From NCBI GenBank assembly GCA_035610365.1, contig CM069436.1, positions 4,330,937-4,394,936 on the forward strand: a stretch of 64,000 nucleotides of DNA. The letters run 5' to 3'. Made by a program: the position numbers and the translations under genes. The stretch comes from Aquatica leii (Eukaryota > Arthropoda > Insecta > Coleoptera > Lampyridae). Below, piece after piece: positions 21,400-33,519 of this stretch; positions within the stretch are counted from its first letter, which is position 1, and each line of letters begins with the position of its first letter. Under the pieces are notes generated by a model. That model saw only the letters and a list, made by a program, of their open reading frames with translations. It did no database searches and had not been told where the DNA came from.

Positions 21400-23916
21400 A
21401 TGGGATTTCTTATAAAAATTCACGGAAAGTGTAGACATGTAGTGGTGTCGCATGTTCCTTAATTCAAGTAAGCAAGATTTGCTGGTGAAATCATGTATTT
21501 ATGACGGTTTTTAAGTTAGAAGTTTAATGCTTCGTTTTCGTTTTGCTTAACGGATTTAATCGTTCGTCCAATAAAACCAAATATTTTCGTATGGTTATAG
21601 ATCAAAAGTTTAGTTCTTTATTAAATTATCTTCGCCATGTAGCGGTTGCACCAATGAGAAACTACCTCACCTAAAGACAGCGGCCAACTACATGAACACG
21701 TCATCCGAGTATTATAACTAGAATCAGTGTAAAAAGCAATTACCGTAATGATACAGTTTGTTTTGCATTTAATTACAAAAATCCTCGATTAAAAACAACC
21801 AATGCTTAAGTTTGTGAATTATCGCATATACCGATTATACGTATTAACGATTCCGTTTCTGCTTTACATAATGCACATTTTGGTGATTTATAAATTAGAC
21901 ATTTAACCAAATTTAAAACAAAAATTAGAGTAGCACCCTCGATTAAATTAAAATATCTAGTAAGTCAAATTTCGTTTGTATTATAACTACTTTAGTCAAG
22001 CTAATTAATTTAATTACTCTTGTACCGTTAAACTTAAATTTACTTTGAATTTCAATTTTTTTAGTTTAGATTCATTTAAAAAAAATTCGCGAGTAATTTT
22101 TTTGTTGTTTTGCTTTTAGAATTTAGTGACTTTACACACTGGACGGTAGGCGCTAACAGTGTGTACACCGCATGGCGTGTTCTCTGGTTGGCAAAGTCCA
22201 GAGGTAACCTTCCTGGCGCCCTATTGATTCTGCCTTTTTTTTACATTGGCAGTTTTCTAAAGAGTCACGGATTTTGCCTTGTTAAATGACGTTGATAATA
22301 TTAGGTACTAGAAGAAACCAAATTAAAATAATCAGTCCAATGACTAAGGTGTGTTGAAACTTATCTAATTAACATGGTAATTTCTGTACTTATATAACAT
22401 TTAACAATTTCTAACAACACGAAAACCAACGGAAGATCTTCGCAAATATAACATGCTTATAACAGACGCATCGCAAACTTTCTACAATTTGGCTTGGTCG
22501 TAGGAGATATGTGGGCTTAAAACGATGTTTCTAAATTAAACCTAAAATAATTTAACTGATATTAAATATGAATTCGTTGCGTTGGTAAAAGTTTGACCTT
22601 TTGTAAACTATATTTCGCAAGCACATGTTAGAAATGAAATTAATTAGTTAATACTTTTCGTTTATAAGAAGGACGAAATTTTGTGCATTGTGATCACGAA
22701 TCTATACAAGGAGAATTTCAATGTCAAAATAATAAAAGCGAATGCTCATAATTGAATGTTTAACTTCATTTAGACTGTTTATAAAAAACGTAAGCAAAGC
22801 GTCGTTAAAACTATAAAAAATCTAACGTCAACGTCTTTTTTCGTAAATAAATATTAGATCACAACTACACCATTGAATCAAACCCAAATGCATTTCCAAT
22901 TTCCAACACGCCCACGGAATTTAAACTTATGAATCAGTAGCATGTGGTGTGGTATAATGTCATTAATTACCATTGTTCATAAAAGTGACTAAGACTGGTA
23001 TATAAGTACCTACGAGTTTATATTTTTGAAAAAAATGAAGGAATCGTTACCGACGACGCCGGCGGCAAAAGTCGTCTGTACGGAAAACACACTTGACCCC
23101 GTTTTAAGGGTTAGCTAATGAAAAACGAAAGTCGAAAATCAATTAATGTACGTCTCTGGAAAAATTTCTTGACGATGCATTTATGTAAAGATTTCTCGAT
23201 ATAGCCCCTGGAAGTAGCATTCCATTTTTAAAAATCTATATTTAAACTTCCGTCTGTCCTATCGGAACTAAAAGCGAGATAAACTCCAAAAAAAAATTGA
23301 TCCTACCGACGAGTAACCATTCCCTGCTTTTAAACGCTCAACAATGTCGTTTACCTCAGAGTAACCATCTTAAGAAGCTGCAACGACCGTTAACGATTCC
23401 CAAGAAGTATTTTTTGTTTTAAAAAAGAATTAAACAAATTACACGACGGATTCACGTAGGTAATTAATCATCGCGACCTTTCCAGTTAAAAAGTTCACTG
23501 CACCAATTAATGCAATTGAAGAGATCAAATAAGAAAAAAAAAGTAAATCGTCAGAGTTATTTTTCGAAAGTCTGTTAGGTCAATAACAATAAAATAAGGA
23601 AGCTTGAATCGAGAAAAGTTAGTCAATTGTATTAAGGTAACTGTAATAATGCGACCATGTTGTAAATTCATTAAGTCTAAAAAAAAGAAAGTTTTTTTTT
23701 TTTAAATTAGATAACTGTATAGTAAAACGCCGTAATTCAAATAAGAAATTAAAGAACCGCAAATGTTGTGCATGTGTTTGTCGGTTATCTTCATACATTT
23801 CTATTTACCAATTATGTTTCAAACTGTTATACTGTATTATAATAAGAACTAAAGTAACAACATCTTTACAAAACCAATCGACAATCGTAAATTGGGGTAC
23901 ATAATAGTTCAGCTCC
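21400..23916. other. AT-rich stretch, no gene seen
   Basis: No credible coding frame. A GC-richer patch at 22130-22240 (TTTACACACTGGACGG and GGCGCCCTATTG) stands out but has no identified structure. Confidence 0.4.
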
Positions 23917-24174
23917 GCCGTTTCGGCGCGGAGTTTTCAGCGCCGGATAGATTTGCTGATGCCGCCATTGTCGCGCCAGAATTTTCGGAAACATATATTT
24001 ATTTATATACAGTACGCTTTCTTACTTTGCAACAGAAAAAGTAGATACTCCCACACTATTGAGCAAAGATGCTTGTGCAATAGACAAATAAAAGGTAGTT
24101 TACTAATTTACGAATTTATTTTTCCATTACTTGGCGCCACAACGGTCACGCCAAAACCGTCGCGCTGAAACGGC
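23917..24174. mobile_element. GC-ended MITE
   Basis: The ends are inverted repeats: GCCGTTTCGGCGCGGAG on the left and, reverse-complemented, GCCGTTTCAGCGCGACGG on the right. The similarity continues with TTTT, GGCG and GCGCC blocks. The interior is AT-rich. No target duplication could be recognised and the short internal open frame is probably meaningless. Confidence 0.55.
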
Positions 24175-24224
24175 TGCATCATAATGTCCTGATCCACCTA
24201 AATTCTCGATGTACCGTTAAACGG

Positions 24225-24618
24225 GGTGAAACTCAATACTCTTTAACCTTTTAACTTAAAACACCACTCGAGGAACAGAGGTCTACCACATTCATTGTTC
24301 GAATGGACTGGCTTATATAAGACGAACGGGATGCATAATCGCTACCCGGATAAGAGAACACAAGGCGGTCACAAAGAAACATAATACAAAATCTGCTGTC
24401 GCGAATCACTTCGGCGACACCATAAACTTCAAAGAGACCAAATTTTTAGCTAAATACAGAAATTTCTGGCCCAGACTATACAAAGAAACAAAATTCAGAA
24501 GTACGATACTTTCAACAGAGATAATGGTATTGACTTAGCCCCAGTATGGAAAAGCTTATTCCGAAAGACTAATAAATCGAGACCGTCACTGACCATCGAC
24601 CCGAACAACGCAATATAA
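24225..24618 (+). pseudogene. GIY-YIG end of a second PLE family
   Basis: The plus strand encodes a degenerate GIY-YIG domain: a GTEVYHIHCSNGLAYIRRTG block near 24270-24330, then ATRIREHKAVTKKHNTKSAV and NHFGDTINFKETKF. The tail is NFWPRLYKET followed, after a shift, by the DNGIDLAPVW region. It is the 5'-most unit of the tandem array that follows. The RT domain is absent. Confidence 0.75.
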
Positions 24619-24656
24619 ACGCTTCTCAAGATACTATATCTCCAGTTTTAGTCTTT

Positions 24657-24690
24657 CTGAAGAAGACAGTGACATGACTGTCGAAACGTC
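24657..24690 (+). ncRNA. Hammerhead-like motif, PLE family 2, unit 0
   Basis: CTGAAGA, an extra A, a perfect 6-bp helix GACAGT/ACTGTC, then GAAACGTC. Position 7 of the hammerhead core is variable, so CTGAAGA fits the consensus. The extra A before helix II does not. Confidence 0.45.
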
Positions 24691-24983
24691 AAGTGTCGTA
24701 ACTTTTTGAAAATTTTTGAGCTTTTTAAGTTTTGTGAAATGCGAAGAAAAGCGAGAAGAGAAAGTAAAGTTCTAGTTAGAATGCCAGCACGAAAATGATA
24801 ATAGTGACCACTCTATGATCCTCAACAAACCGTCAATTTAGAGATGTGGACAAATGAATGCACCAGAAAAGAAAAAAACTTAATATCCGGTCAGAATATT
24901 GCTACGACTAATAACACAAACCTCGTTAAGCGTTAAGCTGTCCAAAGTAAACAAAATACAAATAAAGAGACCAATGAGATAAC

Positions 24984-25286
24984 ATGTATGCATATAATAA
25001 ATATAAAGAAAAAAGTAAGAAAAATCTACACCGTAGTAAAACGGCAACCCCAGTCACAGCTTACTACACAAACACATTCCGAAGAGGGAGAATTCAAGAG
25101 ACAAAATTTTTGGCTAAATACAATAATTTCTGGCTCAGGCTATACAACGAAACCAACGAAATTCAGAAGTTCGATACTTTCAACAGAGATAATGGTATTG
25201 ACTTAGCCCCAGTATGGAAAAGCTTGTTCCGAAAGACTAATAAATCGAGACCGTCACTGACCATCGACCCAAACAACGCAATATAA
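24984..25286 (+). pseudogene. Array unit 1 open frame, 100 codons
   Basis: Begins MYAYNKYKEKSKKNLHR, a novel Lys-rich start provided by the array junction. It joins at about residue 33 to the C-terminal tail of the PLE GIY-YIG protein (FWLRLYNET and DNGIDLAPVWKSL). There is no nuclease active site. It has the same length as units 2 and 3. Confidence 0.5.
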
Positions 25287-25324
25287 ACGCTTCTCAAAAT
25301 ACTATATCTCCAGTTTCAGTCTTT

Positions 25325-25358
25325 CTGAAGAAGACAGTGACATGACTGTCGAAACGTC
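25325..25358 (+). ncRNA. Hammerhead-like motif, PLE family 2, unit 1
   Basis: Identical to the motif at 24657-24690, 668 bp downstream. Confidence 0.45.
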
Positions 25359-25648
25359 AACTGTCGTAACTTTTTAAAAATTTGTGAGCTTTTTAAGTAT
25401 TGTGAAATGCGAAGAAAAGCGAGAAGAGAAAGTAAAGTTCTAGTTAGAATGCCAGCACGAAAATGATAATAGTGACCCATCTATAATCCTCAACAAACCG
25501 CTAATTTAGAGATGTCGACAAATGAATGCACCAGAAAAAAAAACTTAATATCCGGCTGGAATATTGCTACCACTAATAACACAAACCCCGTTAAGTGTTA
25601 AGCTGTCCAAAGTAAGCAAAATAAAAATTTAGAGACCAATAAGATAAC

Positions 25649-25951
25649 ATGCATACATATAATAAATATAAAGAAAAAAGTAAGAAAAATCTACACCGTA
25701 ACAAAACGGCAACCCCAGTCACAGCGTACTGCACAAACACATTCCGAAGAGAGAGAATTCAAGAGACAAATTTTTTGGCTAAATACAAGAATTTCTGGCT
25801 CAGACTATACAACGAAACCATCGAAATTCAGAAGTACGATACTTTCAACAGAGATAATGGTATTGACCTAGCCCCAGTATGGAAAAGCTTGTTCCGAAAG
25901 ACTAATAAATCGAGACAGTCACTGACCATCGACCCAAACAACGCAATATAA
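25649..25951 (+). pseudogene. Array unit 2 open frame, 100 codons
   Basis: Same design as unit 1, with a handful of substitutions (start MHTYNKYKEK) and no frame damage. Confidence 0.5.
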
Positions 25952-25989
25952 ACGCTTCTCAGGATACTATATCTCCAGTTTCAGTCTTT

Positions 25990-26023
25990 CTGAAGAAGAC
26001 AGTGACATGACTGTCGAAACGTC
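25990..26023 (+). ncRNA. Hammerhead-like motif, PLE family 2, unit 2
   Basis: Identical motif, 665 bp after the previous one. Confidence 0.45.
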
Positions 26024-26312
26024 AAGTGTCGTAACTTTTTGAAAATTTGTGAGCTTTTTAAGTTTTGTGAAATGCGAAGAAAAGCGAGAAGAGAAAGTAA
26101 AGCTCTCTTTAGAAAGCCAGCACGAAAATGATAATAGTGACCACTTTATGATACTCAACAAACCGCTAATTTAGAGATGTCGACCAATGAATGCATCAGA
26201 AAAAAAAATTAATATCCAGCCAGAGTATTGCTACGACTAATAACACAAACCCCGTTAAGCGTTAAGCTGTCCAAAGTAAGCAAAATAAAAATTTAGAGAC
26301 CAATAAGATAAC

Positions 26313-26615
26313 ATGCATACATATAATAAATATAAAGAAAAAAGTAAGAAAAATCTACACCGTAACAAAACGGCAACCCCAGTCACAGCTTACTACACAA
26401 ACACATTCCGAAGAGAGAGAATTCAAGAGACAAAATTTTTGGCTAAATACAAGAATTTCTGGCTCAGACTATACAACGAAACCATCGAAATTCAGAAGTA
26501 CGATACTTTCAACAGAGATAATGGTATTGACCTAGGCCTAATATGGAAAAGCTTGTTCCGAAAGACTAATAAATCTAGACCGTCACTGACCATCGACCCG
26601 AACAACGCAATATAA
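26313..26615 (+). pseudogene. Array unit 3 open frame, 100 codons
   Basis: Same design as units 1 and 2. The main change is DLGLIW in place of DLAPVW near the end. Confidence 0.5.
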
Positions 26616-26653
26616 ACGCTTCTCAGGTTAGTATATCTCCAGTTTCAGTCTTT

Positions 26654-26687
26654 CTGAAGAAGACAGTGACATGACTGTCGAAACGTC
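26654..26687 (+). ncRNA. Hammerhead-like motif, PLE family 2, unit 3
   Basis: Identical motif, 664 bp after the previous one. It is kept unchanged although flanking sequence varies. Confidence 0.45.
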
Positions 26688-26960
26688 AAGTGTCGTAACT
26701 TTTTGAAAATTGAAAATGCGAAGAAAAGCGAGAAGAGAAAGTAAAGTTCTAGTTAGAGTGCCAGCACGAAAATGATAATAGTGACCACTCTATGATCCTC
26801 AACAAACCGCTAATTTAGAGATGTCGACAAATGAATGCACCAGAAAAGAAAAAAACTTAATATCCGGCCAAAATATTGCTACGACTAATAACACAAACCC
26901 CGTTAAGCGTTAAGCTGTCCAAAGTAAGCAAAACAAAAATAAAAAGACCAATAAGATAAC

Positions 26961-27167
26961 ATGCATACATATAATAAATATAAAGAAAAAAGTAAGAAAA
27001 ATCTACACCGTAACAAAACAGCAACCCCAGTCACAGCTTACTACACAAACACATTCCGAAGAGAGAGAGAGAGTACTGCCAGAACAAGAAATTTAACAAA
27101 AACTAAAAGATTTGACTACGATGGAAGAGCTGTACAAATCCCAAGCATCTCCCTACAAAAGGAATAA
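26961..27167 (+). pseudogene. Array unit 4 open frame, broken
   Basis: It follows units 1-3 for 36 codons, then a GAGAGAGAGAGAG expansion shifts it into unrelated sequence ending at 27167. This marks the end of the array. Confidence 0.5.
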
Positions 27168-27789
27168 AGTAATATTTTCACTAATTCTTAATTAAAGCTA
27201 TATAACAATAACTTTTCCATAACCTCTGAGAACAACTACAGACAGTCGTCCCTAGAGCTTAACCAAGAAAGTAAGAAAAGAACAAAAGAAGTAGTAGATA
27301 CAGAAAAGAAAATTCATTGAAGAAACGAAACGTCTAAGTGACAGAACGAATCCAAGATCAATCTAGAAAAAAACAAAAAATTGACTAACGCCAAGAACCG
27401 AAACCTTTAAAAACCTTCAATTTTGTGTGTGGTTCAAGTTACAAAGCAAAGGCGTTTGTCCAAGCCAATAAAATAAAACAAATATGCAACTAAACTCGTT
27501 GAAATAAAAAAACAAAAAATCGTTCCACTTCATCGTACTCAAAAAATGTATCCAAAGCAAACAACTGTAAACACAGAAATTCAAAAAAAGAGGAAGTGAT
27601 AGTGATATCAGACAGAGAAAACAGACACTTTTCTCTGTTATAAAGTTTATTGAACTGTCTCGTAGTCTTTAGCTTCCTTTAGTGTTTTTCTTTTCCTCTT
27701 TCAAAAGTTGATTAAAAAAATCAATTATTTATCTTCTTACGTAGTTCTATTTTTTGGAATTTTTTTTCATCCAAGAAGTGAATTGTCTG
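27168..27789. other. AT-rich stretch after the PLE array
   Basis: No gene seen. The sequence is A-rich on the plus strand and may include further decayed PLE or LINE leader. Confidence 0.35.
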
Positions 27790-30660
27790 GCGTCCCTGCA
27801 CTGTGATCTCCTTGGATCTTCTGTGCACCTCTGATTTCTACTTCTTGAACAGTTCTGTTTCGTCTATGAAGTCAGAAGCTTATTCCAAAGAAGCTTTTTT
27901 CAACTCATCATTGGTTAGCATTGGTTTGCCGAGGATCGTTGTGCGTTGCGTTTGGTATGCTTCGCATTTATACAGTCTCGTCTTCCATCAAGCACCCGCG
28001 GCATAACGTGCTACTTTACAGTCTCATTTTATGCATGTGTTTGTTGACACATTGTCCTATTATTAGACCTGTTAGTTTCCTTAACGTTTGTCGGCTAATG
28101 GTTGATACTGCAGTTTGAGTGTTTGATTGTGGCTCTGTAAAAAATTATTTTGTGTGCCTCATCTCTGCCTAGTTTTTCCATGGTTTATGTTTCGCTGCTA
28201 GTTTGCTGCAGATTTTTTTTACGGTATCGTAGAAGATTCCGAAAGCGAGTTCAGATCCTGTTATGCCCTTTTAGCTAGTGCGTCCGCCATTAGGCTTCCA
28301 TTTGCACCCTGGTTCCTTGGTATCTAGACTAGCTGCTCTTGTTGGGGAGTTGTCAATGTTTTCATACCATAATCAGTTTGAATTTTATTACTGGTGACAT
28401 TATTATGTTAAAAGAGTTCTAATATAGATTGCGTACTGTATAAGTTTCACCCCGGAACCCCCTGTTGCTACAATCGGAGTGTTGGCTGTCATTTCGTTGT
28501 TTTCCTTGACGGATAAACTTATTCAAGGACGAAAATTTATTTCCGGTAACTTCGAGACGGATTGTACATGGTCATATAACGTGCGCGCACAGTAAAAGTT
28601 TCATTCAAAAAAATTGGCATTCATCCACGTTATAAATGAGCTTAGCACTTTTGCGTAATATGTAAAGGTCTTTCTGTACGAAATTACCTTTACACCATCT
28701 ACGAAACGTAATCTGGAGACAAGTCGTTGACGTACTTCGCATGATGGTTTACTATATTTTGAGACACACCTGCGATAGGAATAGTGAGAGTCACTTGGAA
28801 GTTTGACGCAATTGGTTACAACGATTCATTGGTTGACTTACAAACAACTTACTTGCGATATCATCTTATAACTAATTTCTTCTTTCTTGATACTTTTAGC
28901 AGTTTTAAGGAACGATTCAAGCATGCCGATAGCTATTAGCATGCCTGGACAATCGTAAGCACAATTTCTTTCATTTCTATTAGTTTGTGTATTTGTGAAA
29001 CGTTAAGTACGGGCGATATAGGTATCACAACTTTTTGAATTCATTGTAAGGTCTTCGCTTCAAATCTTATCTCTGCAGAGTTTTTTCATAGTTTGTTATG
29101 TTCCGTTGCTAGTTTGATGCAATTAGTTTTTTTCGGCATCGTAGGAGATTCAAAATGCGGGTTTAGGTCCGATATATGCCCCTGTTGTGCTGTTTTTAGC
29201 TAGTGCGTCCGCCATTAGATTTCCCTTTGCACCCTGGTTTCTTGGTATCCACTTTAGCTGCACTTGTTGGCGAGTTGCCAATCTTTTCAGACCCTAATCA
29301 GTTTTTAATTTTATTACTGGCGACCTTGTTATGTCAAAAGTGTTCTGATATAGATTGCGTACTGTATAATTTACTATTGCTACTTCGAAGTTTTGGTTGT
29401 CATTTTGTTGTTTTCCTTGACGGATAGCATTACTTAAGAGAAAAAATATTTTCCGGTGACTTCGAGACGGATTGTACATGTGGGATACCGCTACGAGTTG
29501 GCCACTATGGAATGGTACATGTCAATTAATTACCTTTAGCTTAAAACGATAACTAAAGCCACGTACTAAGGGGGATGTTGGATAATTACACCACCTTCGA
29601 AACGTAATTTGGAGACAAGTCGTGTAATAGTTTACTAAATTTGGAAGCACACCTGCGATAAGAATAGTAAAAGTCACTCAGAAGCTTGACGCATTCGGTT
29701 ACAACGATTCATTGGTTGACTTACAAGAAACTTATCTGTGATATCATCTTATACCTAATTACTTCTTTCTTGATACTTTTAGCAATTTTAGGGAATGATT
29801 CAAGCATACCGATAACTATTAGTATGACTGGACTATCGTAAGTACAATTTCTTGCCAGGTAGGTTATCGTTATCACAACTTTTGACATTTATTCTAAGTG
29901 CGATTTGCTTCTGGTTGCAAATTCACTAGCTTTGCATCAAATCAAAGTTTAATTCTTCGATTATCTATTAACTTATACTGTCATACTGTACTACGATAAC
30001 TTTATGTATGGAGTGTTGCGTATCAACGAGAACTGTCTGTGATATTTATTAACTTTTAATTGTTACTATATATGTAATTTTGCCTCGCTTATCTTTTAAC
30101 CTCTCTTTGTTAAAAATAAATATATTCGTCTTGTCAATACGGTTTCTATGAATATTTGATATATTTAAACGGTGCCTTCCATTACTCGTTTCCAACCGTT
30201 TTGGTGCCTTTTTAATTTGTTGTCAGATTGGCACACCGAGACTTGCGACCCGCTTGCCAAATCACATCGAGCTAGCGAGAAATTCTCGTAACCACCTCAA
30301 CGGCAGTACTGCTGCTTATCAATTAGACATTATCGATATCGGACCGTTTGTGTATGATCTCGAGTCGATAATGTTGCTGACACACCAGTCGATAGAAGCA
30401 ACTTCAGTTTCAAAGTGGACACATATTTACCCAAGATCATGAAATTTTCTTCCCATGGTGCCTGCCATCATGCCACCATATCCTCCGGCGCCGGTACCGT
30501 TGCGATTTTAGCCCCATCTGTGTACCAGATGGTTCTTCTAACCGCGCACAGATAAATGTTTCTTGTCCACTCGTCTCGTGGCGGTATGACCGCTTTAAAC
30601 TTCTTCAAGATATGATAATATTTTGTGTCGGATCTCATAGTAGCAGCAGGTTAATATATA
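27790..30660 (-). pseudogene. LINE remnant with RNase H and zinc-knuckle end, partly duplicated
   Basis: On the minus strand an RNase H start reads IWYTDGAKI near 30500-30540. An RNase H end near 29170-29280, seen again at 28250-28335, reads GANGSLMADALAKR. Downstream at 27795-28130 is the C-terminal zinc-binding tail typical of I/R1-type LINEs (LRKLTGLIIGQCVNKH, CRGC and EDETV, then TTILGKPMLTNDEL). The order RNase H to zinc tail is right for such elements. Frames are broken everywhere. RT is not visible. Confidence 0.6.
28150..29860. repeat. Two direct copies of a LINE segment
   Basis: The block at 28150-28990 recurs at 29090-29860 with the same order of landmarks: TAGTGCGTCCGCCATTAG, then GACGGATTGTACATG, then ATTGGTTGACTTACAA and GCATGCC/GCATACC. 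Divergence is considerable (roughly 80-85% identity by eye) with indels. This may be a tandem duplication or two insertions of one LINE family. Confidence 0.6.
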
Positions 30661-30682
30661 CCCAGTTTATATGTTCCTGTAG

Positions 30683-31390
30683 TTGACGTGTGTTGATTTA
30701 TCTGCGGCCTGTATGCTGCTTGCTTCCATCATTGCAACGAGGTGTAACGATGTAAGCGAAAGTAGTGATTCCATGGCTGCTGTGGGCGTACAAGTGCGCT
30801 TTTTTTTTAAGAAGTTTGCCTATTTTGTCCGTGAATCCTTGAATGTATCTAGAAATGCTGTTTTACTGGTTTTTCTATCGGTTGTCTTCGGATCGCGTTC
30901 AGAATGTCCCGCTTGTGGTCTTCATTCTTCAGTAAACCACTTTGTAGATGCTTCATTTCCTCTTCATATATCACTTTTGCCCTCTTCACCAAGACGTGGA
31001 ACAGTTCTAGTTTCTGCATCGGGCGGTGGCGTGATTGCGTGGTTTTTAGGAAGGCCGTTGAAATGAAGGATTCTGCTGTCCGATTGTAGTAGCTTCATCT
31101 GTTATTGGTTCCGAAGATATTTTGATGCCATTTCTTGTGATCTTCTAGTAGGTGGGGTCCTTCAAGATTTATTTTGGCCATATAGTCCGTTGTATCAGTG
31201 ACCACTGCGGCATTCGTCTAGAAGAACAGCGATATCCTTATTTTTCTTCTCTTGTAAGGCTCTTCTCCGTTGTCCCTATTAAAATTATTGCCTTTCTTCT
31301 GGATCCTTAACGCTTCTCTGTAGATCCTTGGCCAAAAGTGCCCGACTCTGGCAACTGTCCTTATTCCGTCATGTCTTGTGGTCTAGAAGT
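30683..31390 (-). pseudogene. PLE family 3 fragment
   Basis: Read on the minus strand, the PLE tail (HFWPRIYREALRIQKK then NNFNRDNG) lies at 31260-31390. The linker with DPKTTDRKTSKTAFL lies at 30840-30910. The tail precedes the linker in transcription order, so this is a head-to-tail junction between two partial copies, not a single element. It is heavily decayed. Confidence 0.6.
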
Positions 31391-31429
31391 GTTCTTTGAT
31401 TAATCTTTTCTTTTCTCCTTTTTTTTAAA

Positions 31430-31870
31430 GAAGTCTGCCTATTTTGTCTGTGAATCCTTGAATGTATACTAGAAATGCTTTGGATCGCGTTCAGAACGTC
31501 CCGGTTGTAGTATTCATTCTTCAGTAAAGCACTTTGTAATGTTTCATTTCCAATTCAAAGCATTCTGGTTCACATATCACTTTTGTCCTCTTCGCCAAGG
31601 TGAGAGGCACTCCTAGTTTCTGCATCAGATTGCGCGTTTAGATATCTGTCCGTGCGGGTTGTCCACATATCAGTACCAGAACTTTAGTTTCAGATTGTTG
31701 GTCGGCAGTGCTCTCCAATCTTTTGTTTGGGTTCCTTGTGATCTTCTCGTAAGTGCCGTCATCCAAGAGAGCGTTTATTTAGACGATGTAATCTGTTGCA
31801 TCCATAACCGCTGTGGCATTCACCGTGTAGCTTGAAGAATAGTGATTTCTTTATTTCTCCTTCTCCTTCG
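31430..31870 (-). pseudogene. PLE family 3 fragment, second copy of the linker
   Basis: It repeats the 30.8-31.2 kb sequence (TCTGCCTATTTTGTC, GTGAATCCTTGAATG, GGATCGCGTTCAGAA) with more damage. Confidence 0.55.
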
Positions 31871-31879
31871 CCCTTTTCC

Positions 31880-32250
31880 GTTTATGTAGGATTTCCGAAA
31901 GGAAGATCAACATCAGGCTGAACAAACACATAGCAGACACGAGAATGAATAACATGAGATTAACGGTAGCGGAACACTTCCAGACCACAGGACATGCAAT
32001 TGACTTTAACAGAGCCAGAGTCCAGACACTTTAGGCCAAGGATTTACAGAGAAGCGATAGAGATCCAAAGCTTAATTCCACCTGAAAGCATTTATTCGAA
32101 GACCGCTCGACCGAAACGTCACGGACCAGTAAAGAAGAACTAGCATTGAATCAAAAGGTAAACAAACCAGTCTCATAAATCATCTAAAGGAGGTTACGAG
32201 GTGATGACCGAAACGTCAAGAAACCAAATTTATCAGCGACGCGGTAGCCA
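31880..32250 (+). pseudogene. PLE family 3 GIY-YIG tail, opposite orientation
   Basis: The plus strand reads KINIRLNKHIADTR, MRLTVAEHFQTTGHAIDFNR, then broken tail text. At 32185-32219 it shows GGAGGTTACGAGGTGATGACC followed by GAAACGTC, the degraded family 3 version of the terminal hammerhead-like motif. Confidence 0.6.
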
Positions 32251-32724
32251 ACCCGGAAACCAAACTACAACACTCTTTGGCACCGGTTAACATATGATGC
32301 TTGTCAAGAGTCTTTTATCAATTAAAAAAATTGGCTCTCAAGTAGAAACTTGTGATTAGGTCGTTTCTAGAGGAAAATTAGTTTTATTTTGAGTTTAGCA
32401 ACAGAGTTGAGGTTTTTATAAATGAGCATCGGAGACAAGACAAAGTAGCCGTTCGCAATTGCTCCAAAGCCAACTAATACATAAAGTAATTTGCCCAAAA
32501 TGACTTGAGCGACACTGTGATCCAAACTGAATATTTACTGTGTCGAAGATTTGATAGCTTCTATTTTAGAAAAAAATGCTGTGTTAGTAGTGACATTAGT
32601 TTAAAACAACTGAACGACGTAAATGCAGTAACATGAATTTCTGTAAACTCATGTTAATCAGACACAGTTTTACAAACCGACGGGTTTTTTCGGTGGCCAG
32701 AGCTAGATTCTCAAGTCTCACTTT

Positions 32725-33215
32725 CTTTGTTTCAGATATCTAAGCAGTCTGTGAGAATAAACAAAAGTTTGTTTGCAGCATCGTCACCTTAGCATTTAAA
32801 ACACTTCCAGAGCCATAACTGGCTCAATTCGTGATTAAATTTACCTTTTGTGCTTTTCTTTCTGTCAAAAAATCAGAAACAACAGAAAAAAAGACAATGG
32901 CTGAAAACACATTGTCACATCAGTACTCTACCATCAGAATCATTTTGTTTTCAAATTTTTCGAAATCTAAGTAGTCTATGAAAATAAACAAAACTTTGTT
33001 TGTAGCCATAACATTTTAGAATTCAAAACACTTCCAAAGCTAATATTTTGTAAGTCATAGCTGGATCGTGATTAAATTTATCTTTTGTATTTCTCTTTCA
33101 ATTGCCTAAATAATCAGAAACAACAGATTTAGAGACATAAAAAAAAAGACAACAGATGAAGACAAATTGTCACAACAGTATTTTACCATCAGAATCATTG
33201 TTTTCAAATTTTCCG
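32725..33215. repeat. Two-copy tandem repeat, unit about 240 bp
   Basis: AATCAGAAACAACAG ends each half (near 32872 and 33112) and the preceding AATAAACAAAAC, AAAACACTTCCA and GTGATTAAATTTA blocks recur in order. Identity is about 80% by eye. Origin unknown. Confidence 0.55.
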
Positions 33216-33519
33216 CTATTGTGATCAAAATTGTGGCAAACGCAATAAACCAAATTTTAGGAATTCGTTTCAGCAAAGCAGAGCACAACCCCATTTTGCG
33301 TTACCAATACCATACTTATCTTCCCAATATTTTGAGACTCCAGCTTGATATTCAGGTCTCACGCATTTAAATTCAAACCGAAATCTACAAGAATATCGAA
33401 GGTCCAGAATGAGGTCAAACCAACCAAGGTAACACAATCTCTTTCTTGGTAAGGTTCCTACTTGCGCGTCAACAAAAAGTTATTGTACCATCTACAAATC
33501 TGGAAGATTTTCTTCCGTC

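Larger units (their letters stand above)
24432..27140 (+). repeat. Tandem array of PLE family 2 3' ends, unit about 664 bp
   Basis: The AACATG boundary recurs at 24981, 25646, 26310 and 26958, a spacing of 665, 664 and 648 bp. Each unit carries the last codons of the PLE frame, its stop, and a CTGAAGA/GAAACGTC motif. About 300 bp of non-coding sequence follow, then a new ATG that re-enters the same frame. Units are about 95% alike by eye, so the array is young. The last unit decays after a short GA repeat at 27059. PLEs are known for head-to-tail partial copies, but five consecutive 3' ends are unusual. Confidence 0.85.

Noticed and set aside
24432..27140. CRISPR-like or gene-cluster reading of the repeats
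   Set aside because: Units are long and nearly identical throughout, and belong to a retroelement 3' end.
30683..31066. 127-codon plus-strand open frame
   Set aside because: It is the antisense of the PLE linker region, whose minus-strand text is recognisable.
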